Origin: Lamellibrachia columna
Taxonomy: Eukaryota; Annelida; Polychaeta; Sabellida; Siboglinidae
Length of the DNA stretch: 64,000 bases
Assembly: GCA_963662155.1 (NCBI GenBank)
Contig: OY759274.1
Location: 48,131,577 to 48,195,576, forward strand
Reading direction: 5' to 3'
The notes beneath the pieces were generated by a model. It saw nothing but the letters and a program-made list of their open reading frames with translations, had not been told where the DNA came from and did no database searches. Shown here piece by piece: positions 1 to 10,186 of this stretch. The translations under genes and the position numbers were made by a program. How positions within the stretch are numbered: position 1 is the stretch's first letter; each line of letters begins with the position of its first letter.

Positions 1-274
1 GATGAGTTTATCGTTTATCGTAGTGATATATTGAAACCCTATTAAAATTAAACAGTAAGAATATCTAATGAATGTTGAAGATCTTGCACCAGTTGATTAA
101 TTTAGAACTGAGGTAATAAATGTTCAAACACACTATTTCACAGGTAGTTCTCAGTTAGTAAACATACAAATATGACAGTCGTATATTCAGACATTAAAAA
201 AACTGCATACAACGCTAAATAACAATTTGACATACTCCATGACATGTAGTAGTTGTTAACTATTGTCTTTCCAG
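1..274. other. Non-coding, no recognised feature
   Basis: AT-rich single-copy-looking DNA. It ends in a polypyrimidine tract and CCAG at 271-274, which could serve as the acceptor for the exon-like stretch that follows. I see no other structure. Confidence 0.4.
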
Positions 275-477
275 ATCCATACCTTCACACTCAGCTGAGC
301 TTTATGATGACAGAGAAAGAACTACATGATCATCTGAACTCTAAGACTACACATCCACGCAATAGGCAAAGCAGCTAGCGACTCATCCCTCGGTTAACTC
401 ATGTCCTAAATCAACGACTGACTCACACACTGCGATCTAGCGCCGTTGATGCTCTCACCAAGTACAACCAGAAATAT
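275..477 (+). pseudogene. Exon-like segment with one in-frame stop
   Basis: Seen: a TCTTTCCAG acceptor ends at 274 and a strong GTGAGT donor starts at 478, enclosing 203 nt. Reading from 277 (CCA TAC CTT) gives 67 codons with a single stop, TAG at 376-378, and the segment ends in phase 0. The peptide is rich in His, Thr, Leu and Arg. Part of it reads FMMTEKELHDHLNSK. I do not recognise the family. Inference: a decayed or alternatively spliced exon of a plus-strand gene. A random match of two splice sites around a mostly open frame is the main alternative. Confidence 0.3.
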
Positions 478-1042
478 GTGAGTACTATATGTAACCTTTG
501 AGAGCTATGTGTAACTTGACAGATGATATATATTGCCATTGTTGACTGACAATGCAAAGGAATATTTCCGTTTTTAATGTATTTTTAAATGGACAATAAA
601 GTTCATGAATATTAAGTCCCAGTCTCTTATCTTGTCTATTGGTCTCTTCTGATTGACATATATAGTAGTCTTAATTTATATGTCATCCAACTTCAGGGTG
701 TAATGAATGATATATATAAGTCATATTATTTGTGAATAAGCAAAGTTAAATGATAACTGAACAGTCATTTGTAAAATTTAGTGGCATTTAGGTGTAGCAC
801 AGCTAACTGGGTGAGATCGGCATGAGATCTGACATGATACAAAAACTCCCACTTGTTATCAGGAGGCTGCTAAAAATTATTAAGATAACTAAGAAGTTCA
901 TTAGCAGAATTATTCCCTAACGATTGCGTTATTCAAACTCCATTCCTTAAAAAAGATACAGTATTTATAATGAAGGTTGTGTTTTATAAATTCATAGCGT
1001 TCTTATTTGTAGTTAACCATAACATGGTGTCATTGTTTGTAG
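478..1042. other. Intergenic or intronic DNA
   Basis: AT-rich sequence without a recognisable gene or repeat. It would be an intron if the flanking exon-like segments belong to one gene. The end (cattgtttgtag, to 1042) could act as a splice acceptor. Confidence 0.3.
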
Positions 1043-1187
1043 GTGATTACAGACTCCATTCAAATACAGTTATTCCGTGGGCATGGAAAAATATCAAAAC
1101 GGCATTCAATGGCATTGTTGAGGCAATAAAGGAATTACTGAAAACTACGAAGTCAGCCATTGAAGACATAGGAGACGGTGTTACCAG
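1043..1187 (+). other. Exon-like segment, amphipathic helical peptide
   Basis: The segment lies between a TTTGTAG acceptor (to 1042) and a CCAG|GTAGAA donor (from 1188). It is open in the frame beginning at 1042 and encodes about 48 residues, including IPWAWKNIKTAFNGIVEAIK, with a regular hydrophobic/Lys pattern typical of an amphipathic helix. A Met at 970 gives an open frame of 73 codons that stops at 1189-1191, just past the putative donor, so a tiny unspliced ORF is the alternative. A faintly similar peptide (W, IK, V, IK and GDDV in the same order) can be read at 9130-9300. Family not recognised. Confidence 0.3.
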
Positions 1188-1272
1188 GTAGAACACAATG
1201 TGATGAATCACGACTATTGAAGACATAAGAGACGGTGTTACCAGGTAGAACACAATGTGATGAATCATGACT
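1159..1272 (+). repeat. 57-bp direct tandem duplication
   Basis: Two copies, 1159-1215 and 1216-1272, both beginning attgaagacata and differing at only a few bases. The unit spans the end of the exon-like segment and its putative GTAG donor, so the donor is duplicated too. Confidence 0.9.
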
Positions 1273-2033
1273 AGCTGACAGCAATTCTGAAAGACACTTT
1301 CAGAGTACACTGTTCCATTTATAAGTTCCTCAAGCAGACTTGATAATTTAACTTCTTCCAAAAGAAATTAATAATGGTTAATAATATACACTTACTAAAT
1401 GCAATAAAACAGTAATTTATGCATTATATGGCATGCACCATTTGAATTGTTCGGTACGCATGCTGATATCGCAGTTATTTATACTATTTATTGCACTGAA
1501 TGTCGCACCATGCAGGACAGCAGATATCACCATAGACAGCACATTATCAATATCAATTACTCGTGTAATAAATTCAGATTCCACAATGTGTATGTTTGGT
1601 TCACACGATTATTTCTGCTGAACAATACAGAAATAATGGACTCTGAGTAAGCTTGATATTCTAACAAATCTGTTCAATTTTACAAAGGCTAAGTACAGGA
1701 AATACGGCTTGTGTGTCTTGTCGGAAAGATGTCCTGCAGTTGCTGGTCTCGTTGATGCCAAGAACAAGATTGTTAAAGCAAATTTCTTCTCAACAGTTTG
1801 TAATTTATCATGATGCCTCATCATTTTGAGATATTCCTATACTGGACTCACTCTAAGGACAAAAATGCTTCAGCCAATTTGGTTAAAGGCTTGACATTTC
1901 TTTAGCCAAATTCCTTTTGGATGAGTAAATTTGGCTAAAAATAAAATTTTCTTTATCCAAATTATGTTTTTTTTTCGTAATTTAATATTATTAAACAATT
2001 ACACGATATATAATATATTTAGTGGCTAGCACT
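1273..2033. other. Non-coding, short hairpin only
   Basis: No gene recognised. A small imperfect hairpin lies near 1902-1940, where TTAGCCAAATT is followed by AATTTGGCTAA after a loop of about 14 nt. Short open frames at 1433-1650 look random. Confidence 0.4.
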
Positions 2034-2642
2034 CTGGACCCATAAGCACACCTGTACTGCAATTGGTCCGGCACTTTTTCCACTTTGTATGTGCAGTAAG
2101 CGTGCGCGCTTATTCTCGGCGGCATATTATGTACGCATGCAGTTGGTCAACAAATAATTAATCAACCAGTTGCTAAACACCGGAATATTATTTGATACGC
2201 TCAAAATTGACAGACAAAGTAATGATACATCATTATTTGAAAAGTATAGCTAGATCTCTTCCAATGATCACAAAAGTATTAGAGACTTCTTTAGGCAGAC
2301 AGTTATATCTTCATACTTTAATTATTTTGACAATGAGTATAGATTCACGTATAACTGCGCTTGAACGTACATTTAATTGTACAATTAGACAACAATGATG
2401 TTCTAATATGACAATAAAAATATTCATCGACCTTTCGAAGACATAGGCCTATTTTTCAACTATGTGATATGCGCGGCAGTTAGTGATGCAATGTTTTAGT
2501 GTCGGACCTATCCTAACACTGCTGATTCATATGTCGTCTGGTAGTGACAGAACTTTAGCTGCTGCTGTTTCTTACAGGTTCTCATTGTGCATGCGCACAT
2601 GAAGTGCCGGACCAATTGCAGTTTTGCACTATGTCCAGGTCC
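2034..2642. mobile_element. MITE-like element with inverted ends
   Basis: A perfect 21-bp inverted repeat lies at 2056-2076 and 2602-2622, starting ACTGCAATTGGTCCGGCA on the left arm. The outer flanks (ctggacccataagcac on the left, ctggacatagtgca on the reverse complement of the right) continue the similarity with small gaps. The interior of about 525 bp has no coding potential beyond a chance 68-codon frame. Size and structure fit a non-autonomous DNA transposon. I could not define a target-site duplication, so the outer limits are approximate. Confidence 0.55.
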
Positions 2643-3178
2643 GGACCTATAGCAGTACTGAAGTTCCAGGTAAGTTTGACACCACGTTATTTAGAAAGTA
2701 GCTTCGTAGCAGCCATTACAAACTTGCTCTTGAACTGACTGGCAAGTCCATCAGTCCACACTCTGACCTCTTCAACACCCTCTGGTTTTGATGACAGGAT
2801 CTCATCCATGAAGATGCATCCAGTTTTATCGTGTCGCATATAATCACTGCACGCAAGGTCCACCAATAGGGGGAGGTGTTGAAGGTTCTGGGAATTTTCT
2901 GTCCCTACATTTCCACTGTCGGATTCTTCTCCAAAAGTTCTAACTGTTAACTGTACACATTTCCATCTGTGCTTCTCTAAAAATTTCGTTTTGCATCTCC
3001 TACAACTAACTTTATACTCAGCAGACCCTCAGTTGATTTAATTTTTATCCATCCTCCTCAACCTTTCTGTAGGTCTGAGTGGCATTCTGGCTCAACCCTA
3101 GACCCAGACCAAATGCACTCAATGATCAAGCTTTCCATTGAAAATTCCACAGTCCAAAAAACTTCAGCATTGGCAATT
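2643..3178. other. Non-coding, nothing recognised
   Basis: Mixed-composition DNA up to the 45-bp minisatellite. I see no gene, RNA or repeat here. Confidence 0.35.
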
Positions 3179-3666
3179 CTGGAGGGCACTCCAGGGGGTT
3201 TGTCTTCTGGGACCATGGCTGTACTGGAGCGCACTTCAGGGGGCGTGTCTTCCTGGACCATGGCTATACTGGAGGGCACTCCAGGGGGTGTGTCTTCTGG
3301 GACCATGGCTGTACTGGAGGGCACTCCAGGGGGTGTGTCTTCCTGGACCATGGCTGTACTGGAGGGCACTCCAGGGGGTTTGTCTTCTGGGACCATGGCT
3401 GTACTGGAGCGCACTTCAGGGGGCGTGTCTTCCTGGACCATGGCTATACTGGAGGGCACTCCAGGGGGTTTGTCTTCTGGGACCATGGCTGTACTGGAGG
3501 GCACTCCAGGGGTGTGTCTTCCTGGACCATGGCTATACTTGAGGGCACTCCAGGGGTGTGTCTTCCTGGACCATGGCTGTAATGGAGGGCACTCCAGGGA
3601 GTGTGTCTTCCAGGACCATGGCTGTACTGGAGGGCACTCCAGGGGGTGTGTCTTCCAGGACCATGG
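3179..3666 (+). repeat. 45-bp minisatellite, about 11 copies
   Basis: The unit starts CTGGAGGGCACTCCAGGG and ends GACCATGGCTGTA, 45 bp. Later units around 3500-3600 drop a G and become 44 bp. Two unit types (tcttctggg and tcttcctgg) alternate, giving a 90-bp dimer in the first part. Since 45 is divisible by 3, long frames appear on both strands; these are repeat artefacts. Each unit begins with a perfect hairpin, CTGGAG-GGCA-CTCCAG. Confidence 0.95.
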
Positions 3667-3849
3667 TGACAGTAATGAAGTGACCTATCCTTGGGATATT
3701 TCATATTTATAAGCCAGAGTTTTAAACTCCTGGTGATGTTTGAAAAAATTAGTATTATGTGTAGGTTAGCTTGGAATGGATGTTACGAATATTTTAAGTT
3801 GTAAAGTTATGAATATTCCTAAAACACATGTTGTAGAGTAAATTTATTC

Positions 3850-3995
3850 GATAAAAACGATTTGACCTGCAAGATAGAAGGGAAAATTCTGATATACTCG
3901 AAGTCTTCAAGATTATTAATGGATTTACTGACATAGACACCAAGAGAATGTTCGAGCTAAACCATACCCCCCGTCCAAGAAAACACAAGTCAATA
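3850..3995 (+). pseudogene. Fragment of CR1-type RT C-terminus, other subfamily
   Basis: Read on the plus strand as cga ttt gac ctg caa, this stretch encodes RFDLQDRRENSDILEVFKII followed by NGFTDIDTKRMFEL and a basic tail. That is the conserved C-terminal block of CR1-like ORF2 proteins; CR1-2 has EVFKIVNGYEDVDRNMFFKL in the same place. It differs clearly in sequence from the other CR1 copies here and has the opposite orientation to CR1-1, whose 3' end abuts it at about 3996. Small truncated fragment, no upstream RT visible. Confidence 0.65.
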
Positions 3996-4079
3996 GATTT
4001 AACAAGATTGCTATCTCGAACAACAAGTTCCAGATGACAAGTGGACAAGGAAGCCATTGGCTTATTGAGAGTCCAACAA

Positions 4080-7030
4080 TTTTCTCATCTGTGTAGCCTG
4101 CCCTTATCAGATATCTGTCAGTTCTATTTGTAAATATATTCACACTACTAGCATTAACACAATCATTTGGCAGTTTGTTCCATTCATTTATCACCCTCTG
4201 TGAGAAAGAGTACTTTCTCGTGTCCAACCTACACAGCTCCTTAACTAATGCTGCTATCAACATCCTCTTAACCGTTCACTATTTTAAACACTTCTATTTG
4301 GTCTCCTCTTAGTCTCCTGGTCTCTAGTGTTCTCAAACCACATTGTAATAAGCAAGTTTCGTAACTAAGGTCTCTCAATTCTGGAAACATTTTAGTTGCT
4401 CTTCGTTGTATTCTTTCTAGCTTGTCTATGTCTTTTTTACGATATGGCCTCCATGCTTGAATACAATATTCCAAATATGGTCTAACTATTGCTTTGTACA
4501 GGGGTATAATTAGATGTTTCTCCTTATACGTGATAGTTCTCCTAATTAGCCCTAGAATTTGATTTCCTTTCAAAGCAGCAATCCCACATTGCTCTGAAAC
4601 TTTCATGTCAGCACTAAATGTTACTCCTAAGTCCTTTTCTTGTGTGGTTCTACCTAGTACAGCATTCCCCATTTTATATTCCTCGTCCATATCTCCATGT
4701 CCTATGTGTATACATTTACACTTCCCAAAATTGAATAACATTTGCCATTTTTCTGACCATTTAACTATTTTTTCTAGATTTTTTTTTTAACAAGATTTAA
4801 CAAGATTGCCATCCCAAACAACAAGTTCCAGATGGCAAGTGGACAAGGAAGCCATTGGCTTATCGATAGTCCAACAGTTTTCTCATCTATGTGTAGCCCA
4901 CCCTTATCAAATATCTGTCAATTCTATTTTTAAACATATTCACACTACTAGCACTAACACAATCATTTGGTAGTTTGTTCCATTTATTCATCACCCTGGG
5001 TCATTTATCACCCTGTGTCATAGATCATCCTGTAAACTTTGTTTATCTGTATCATTAGTAACCTTTCTGAATACTTTTGTGTCATCTGCAAATTTGAGTA
5101 CTTTGCTAGATATGTCATCCTCCAAATCATTTATATATATTAAAAACAGTATAGGGCATAATACTGATCCCTGTGGTACCCCACTCAGAACAGATTTCCA
5201 GTTTGAAATCTCACCATCTACTATTACTCTCTGTCTTCTGTGTGTAAGCCACTTTTCTATCCAGTTGATTACATCATTACCTATACCATGGGCTTTTAGT
5301 TTAAGTAACAATCTTTGATGTGGCACTTTATCGAAAGCTTTCTGAAAATCTAAGTAGACAACATCCACTGGTGACCCGTCATCTACCCACTTTGTAATTT
5401 CTTCCAAAAAACATAAGAGATTGGTTAGACATGACCTTGCTTTTAGGAATCCATGTTGAGATGTATTTATTAATTTTTGTTTTACAAGGAATTCCACCAT
5501 GTGGTCTCTAATTAATGTTTCGAGTAATTTACATACAACTGATGTTAAATTCACTGGTCTGTAATTGTCTGGCTTTTTCCTCGATGCCTTCTTAAATATC
5601 GGTGTAATGTTTGCTTCTTTCCGTTCTGAAGGAACTATTCCTTCTTCTAGTGACAAGTTAAACAATTTTGCAAGTGGTGTACTAATTTGCTCAACAATTT
5701 CCTTAACCAGTTTTGGTGGTATCCCATCAACTCCAGGTGATTTATTATCTTTCATCTTCTTAATTTTCTTTGCTATCATTTCAGGAGTTACAAATAACTG
5801 CCCTGAATGTTCTGATTTATTGCCCTCAAATTTAGTAAATGGAACTGGAAGTCAGCTGATATGTCCTGTGGTAAAAATTGAGGTGAAATACTCATTCAGG
5901 ACCTCTGCCATTTGGAACCCGTCTGAAATTATGTTTTCACTGTTGTTTTCCAGTGGTCCGACCTTCTCTCAAACTTTCTGTTTACTCCTTACATAAGCAT
6001 AGAAACTCTTGCTGTCATTTTTTATAATACCTGCCAATTTTTTTCAATGGTTCTTTTAGATTGTCTAATTTCTGTTGTAGCTAGGTTAAGTGCCTCTTTG
6101 TACTTTGTGTAGTCTTCTACATTTCCAGTGTTTTTATAGACCCTCCTCAGCATCTGTTTGTGAGCAATTTCTCTAATAGCCTCTTTTGACAGGTGTTTTT
6201 TCCTGGACCTTTTCCCTTGTTTTCTTAATGGAAAAATTTCTCAATAATGCCCTCAATCTCATATTTTAAACAAGTCCAGCATTCTGTTGCTGTCTTGTTC
6301 TTCAGCAAGTTATTCCAATCTATATTTGCTAGATATGTTCTCATCACTTTATATTTGCCTTTGTTGAAGTTCCTCCTCCATTGTTTTTTATATGTATTCC
6401 CTGTTTTTACTTTTATATTAAAAAGGGTTTGGTTATGGTCACTTCAGCCTAAAAGTTCGTGTACTTTAACATTGTCAACTAATTCTTTTTGAGAAGACAA
6501 AATTAAATCTAACACATTCCCACCTCTGGTTGGTTCCAAGACATGTTGAGTAAGGAAACAATCCTGTGTTAGAAGTAGAAACTGATGGTCGTCACCTCCA
6601 GCACTCTCTAATGATTCCCATTGTATATGGCCATGGTTAAAATCACCCATTATAACACATTCTCCCTTGCTCACCTCCCTTATCGCCTTTTGTAATTTTA
6701 CATCTTCCTCTTGTCCTATGTTAGGACTACGATAAACTACTCCTATTGTTAATGTTGAGTTCCTGGTAACTATGTTACACCAAATTGCTTCCTCACTATC
6801 TGCGTCACTTTTCAGTGTTATTTCATATGCTTGGATAGATTCTTTAATATATAAAATTACTCCACCTCCCCTTCTTTCTCGTCTATCCTTCCTAAACATT
6901 ACATAGCCTGTCAGTGCTAACTCAGCATCTACTATATCTTCATTTGCCCATGATTCTGTGATGCATATTACATGAGGATCAATATCTGCTACCATAATGT
7001 CTAACTCACTTTTTTATTTACTATGCTCCT
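4080..7030 (-). pseudogene. CR1-1 ORF2: endonuclease and reverse transcriptase remnant
   Basis: Domain order in the minus direction is an APE-like endonuclease (about 7030-6400) with ITESWANED, then VIMGDFNHGHIQW, then a linker, then RT (5779-5018 and 4778-4268) with NKSPGVDGIPP, DFQKAFDKVPHQ, LSGVPQGSVL and the catalytic KFADDTKVF, and then the C-terminal RGDQIEVFKIVNG and SFSQRVINEWNKLPNDCV. In CR1 elements this protein nicks target DNA and reverse transcribes the element RNA. This copy cannot make it: it is split by the 4780-5020 insertion, shifted by one base at about 7012, and has a TGA where CR1 consensus would likely have CGA (about 5968). Confidence 0.9.
4780..5020 (-). mobile_element. 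5'-truncated CR1 tail inserted in CR1-1
   Basis: A 241-bp piece consists of the last ORF2 codons (NKLPNDCV to LIR.GYT) and the 3' UTR, ending in an A-rich CTTGTTAAATCTTGTTAAAA tail. It lies in the same orientation as its host. The 5-bp sequence TAGAT occurs on both sides (4775-4779 and 5021-5025), and removing the insert plus one TAGAT restores continuity with CR1-2. The 5' end shows a small local duplication around the gacacagggtgataaatga sequence. Confidence 0.85.
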
Positions 7031-7368
7031 GGCATTTAAGCATACACATTTAAGTTCATTGTCCGAAATTATTGGTGAAAATTTTTTGGATGTGTATTTG
7101 TAGCAGTACTCCTTTGAGTTTTCTCTGTCAGTTCCCCCTGCGCATCCAGTTTAAATAATTTATGGTACCTGTGCCCTCGTCGACAACTCTGACAAACTCA
7201 CACCCAAGAACTGCACCGCCCTTCCCTGTCAGATGAAATCCATCTCTCATGAAAAAGTCATCTCTTCACACAAAGTATAACCACATGTCTACGAAGCCTA
7301 CTGCCTCCTCCATACATACCTTCTGTACCTGTGTGTTGATCGCCATCCTCCTACAGTTCCTATATTCC

Positions 7369-8065
7369 TCACCCCTGCCTCCCATTATTGGTAATATCCC
7401 CGACAATACAATCTGTCCATTCGTGCCTCTTTAAGTTTACAATTTTATCCACTTTCCTAAAGATGGAATCCCCCATAAATACCCAGGCTTTCCTCGCTTT
7501 CCCCTGTGATGCTACATCAGCAAAGCTCCTTTCCTGTTGCACACTATTAGTATGCCCCCTTTCTCTCTTATCATCAACCTTTACTGTCTTACCACCTGGC
7601 AATCCCTCTCCACTCACCCGCTTACCTCTCTTTTGTTGCATACTCTGCCTCGTATCATCTTTCTTCTTCTGATCCACAGTCTTCTCCTTTTCTCTGCTCT
7701 TGTTATCCTCGACCATCCTGCCACCTGACAATCTCTCTTCACTCACTCGGTTATCTTCCTTTTGTTGCACATTCTTCCTTTTTCCATCTTTCTTCTTCTT
7801 ACCAGCTTTCTCCCTCACATTGCCGCTGCTCTCCTTGTTCTCACCACCTCTGTTCTCCTCGTTTTCACTACCACTGCTCTCCTCGTTCTCACCGCCTCTG
7901 CTCTCCTCGGTCTCACCACCTCTGCTCTCCTCGGTCTCACCACCTCTGCTCTCATCATTCTCACCACCTCTGCTCTCTTCTTTCTCACCCTGCCCTGTCA
8001 TCATCAAAATCATATGCCTTAACTCAATTACCTGCTCCTGCAGATATAGCACGACACCACAGCCG
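7369..8065 (-). pseudogene. CR1-1 ORF1 (SGNH-type), internally deleted
   Basis: The minus-strand frame has a charged linker of ESRGGETE-like octapeptides, Lys-rich sequence, then RSFADVASQGKARKAWVFMG with the GDS motif of SGNH esterases. After KVDKIVN it jumps to LKRHEWTDCIV, because about 190 bp present in CR1-2 (14618-14800) are missing. This removes the GTNN block and shifts the frame. The later part, including the DGxHLTGKG block, is still readable in other frames at about 7200-7370. The 5' part encoding the PHD-like zinc finger is lost. Confidence 0.85.
7843..7985 (-). repeat. 24-bp coding repeat in CR1-1 ORF1 linker
   Basis: About six copies of a 24-bp unit encode ESRGGETE or ESRGGENE octapeptides. 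The matching repeat in CR1-2 lies at 14226-14345 with a different copy number, so this linker expands and contracts. Confidence 0.85.
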
Positions 8066-9129
8066 ACTAGATGCACGCCACAAGTTGTTTTCACAGCGAG
8101 TAACCAAGCCTACCAAGCGACTGTATCAATGTACTAACAGTAAACAATTTCAAAGCAAAATATTAAAATTACTGACCACTGATTAAGGGGCTATATATGA
8201 GCCAGTAGGCTCCCTGTCCCAAACCCGTTCAAGGTATAATTCAAGGTATAGCTAAAACTATAACACTAAAATGTGTTACGTGCTCACTGGCCACTGCGCT
8301 GCCACTTTGCTAAAATTGGTGCCGTTCTCGAATCACTCCAAATCGAAGCTTTTCAAAGTTCGTTTTCACAGTCAAATATCACATTAATCAGAATGTCTTG
8401 ACACACTGTATTGCCAATCGGATTGTCCACCTCAGTATTAACAGTACGAAGTTAATTGGCGTAATATCCTTAACACATTTTCGAACTGGTTACAATCATC
8501 AAGCCTTCCCCAATTATGACAAGATACTGACGTCATTAAAAACGAATCGTCCAGTAGACATATATGTTACAAATGTCAACTTGGCTCTATAAATGTTCAA
8601 TGTGGCTGCACATGTATTACAAAGAAAACATGTTTATAACTCAACAGAATGTGCTAAATATTGTTTCCCATGTCAGTTCGTCAAATCCGTTAACTCCCGT
8701 TATTGTTATTCATACGTTTTCGCCAAATTGGCGAAGCAGTCCAATTTTACGTTCGCAAAATACTGATTCGCTTCGCCATAGGCGAAAGGCGATCGATTAG
8801 CAGTTATTACTGTTACCTTTCTATCTACAGTACTGCAAACCTAAAACATTCAAGCAGCACATTGTCTTATTTCTTATTAAAAATATCTTGTATGCCACAT
8901 AAACAAGAAATAAAATTTTCCACTTACAGCTATCTCCAAAATTTGGTATATGTTTGAGCCAGATTTATGCTGCATGTAATGTGTAAATATTGCTCCTGCC
9001 CCCCCAAATTATTTGAAAGGTTTGCTGCATGAAATGTTGCTACAAATACTGCATGTAGCACATAAATATTTTTAAATCGTTACAGTTTGCCTTATTGATG
9101 ACCAGTGAAATTAATTTGTATATTTTCAT
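8066..9129. other. Non-coding, nothing recognised
   Basis: AT-rich DNA between CR1-1 and the exon-like segment. Short open frames at 8398-8957 show no family resemblance. Small GCGAA-rich palindromic patches (cgccaaattggcg near 8721) are visible. Confidence 0.35.
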
Positions 9130-9300
9130 AAACGATATGGCATTGAAGATAACCAGCCATATTGGTTTGCTATCAAAAAGAAATTGATCGATATTTGGGA
9201 ACATGTGAAAAGGATCAAGCAGTCTATCACGGACAAAGTGGAATAGGTAAAGTCAGTGGGAGATGATGTTGCCAAAAGTTTCACTGGAATTGATCTAATA
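9130..9300 (+). pseudogene. Decayed exon-like segment related to 1043-1187
   Basis: Reading from gat aac cag cca tat tgg gives DNQPYWFAIKKKLIDIWEHV and KRIKQSITDKVE, then a TAG, then VKSVGDDVAKSFTG. The spacing of Trp, IK, Val and GDDV resembles the peptide at 1043-1187 (WKNIK, EAIK, IGDGV). A GTAAAG donor-like sequence follows the TAG. Inference: a decayed paralogous exon. The similarity is low and judged by eye, so chance remains possible. Confidence 0.22.
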
Positions 9301-9380
9301 AGTATACATTATCTACATCCAGGCTTTGTGAAAAAAATCTTTTCCTAGTTTTGTTGCTGTAAATATCTGAATGTCTCTGC

Positions 9381-9676
9381 TTCACCTTCCTCCTGATCTC
9401 TTGTTGTATACAAGTGTTGATGTCTTCACCTTCCTCCTGATCTCTTGTTGTATACAAGTGTTGATGTCTTCACCTTCCTCCTGATCTCTTGTTGTATACA
9501 AGTGTTGATGTCTTCACCTCCCTCCTGATCTCTTGTTGTATACAAGTGTTGATGTCTTCACCTTCCTGCTGATCTCTTGTTGTATACAAGTGTTGATGTC
9601 TTCACCTCCCTCCTGATCTCTTGTTGTATACAAGTGTTGATGTCTTCACTTTCCTCCTGTTCTCTTGTTGTATACA
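9381..9676 (+). repeat. 44-bp minisatellite, left part
   Basis: About seven units with exact 44-bp spacing (starts at 9381, 9425, 9469, 9513 and so on). The unit contains TTCACCTTCCTCCTGATCTC and the palindrome TTGTATACAA. The array stops in mid-unit at tataca (9676), and the rest of that unit reappears at 18035. Confidence 0.95.
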
Positions 9677-10186
9677 TACAATTCTAATGAATTCCGGAAT
9701 CTTGGTGCAGCAGCGACTTGAAATTGGTGTAGAGAATTGTAGGCATGTATTAGAAAATAGTTTTTGTTAATTATTAGTCAGAGGCAGGATTTTAGAGTAA
9801 GTTAGTTCCGGACTCCGACAGGGAAGTCACTGAGCGTTAATAGGGTTGTTTACCATTCGAAATTGAGGTAGAATAGTGAATAGTCAGAAACAGTGGGAAT
9901 ATTGGTTAGAATAAGTATTACTATTACACATATACTATATACACAAACTTCTTATAGACATATATTAAGAAACTGTTTTTGTTAACATAGGCAGTATTTT
10001 TCCCAGACTCAAATTCAACGAGCGATAAGGTGGAGTTTGTTTACAGGTCGTGAATTAAACTGGTGTATCAAACTATCGTATACATTGTTAAATATATATT
10101 AGATAAAGTGATACGTTTACATAAATTACATACATAAGGTAATATCTGACATAGTTGTAGTAAACGATTTCGGCAAAAAGGAATTA

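Larger units (their letters stand above)
3996..8065 (-). mobile_element. CR1 non-LTR retrotransposon, copy CR1-1 (defective)
   Basis: The minus-strand element runs from its 3' tail (CTTGTTAAAT-type repeats, near 3996) to a truncated 5' end within ORF1 near 8065. It holds ORF1 (7369-8065 plus remnants to about 7160) and ORF2 (about 7030 down to about 4080) in the usual order. A second CR1 tail is inserted at 4780-5020. Damage includes a deletion of about 190 bp in ORF1, a deletion of about 50 bp near 4262, a stop in place of the Tyr after KIVNG, a one-base frameshift near 7012 and a TGA near 5968. It is close in sequence to CR1-2. Confidence 0.9.

Noticed and set aside
3058..3712. Open frames up to 199 codons on both strands at the 45-bp minisatellite
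   Set aside because: The period is a multiple of three, so several frames stay open; compositionally repetitive with no domain.
7700..8137. Plus-strand Ser/Leu/Pro-rich frames
   Set aside because: Antisense of the CR1-1 ORF1 linker repeat.
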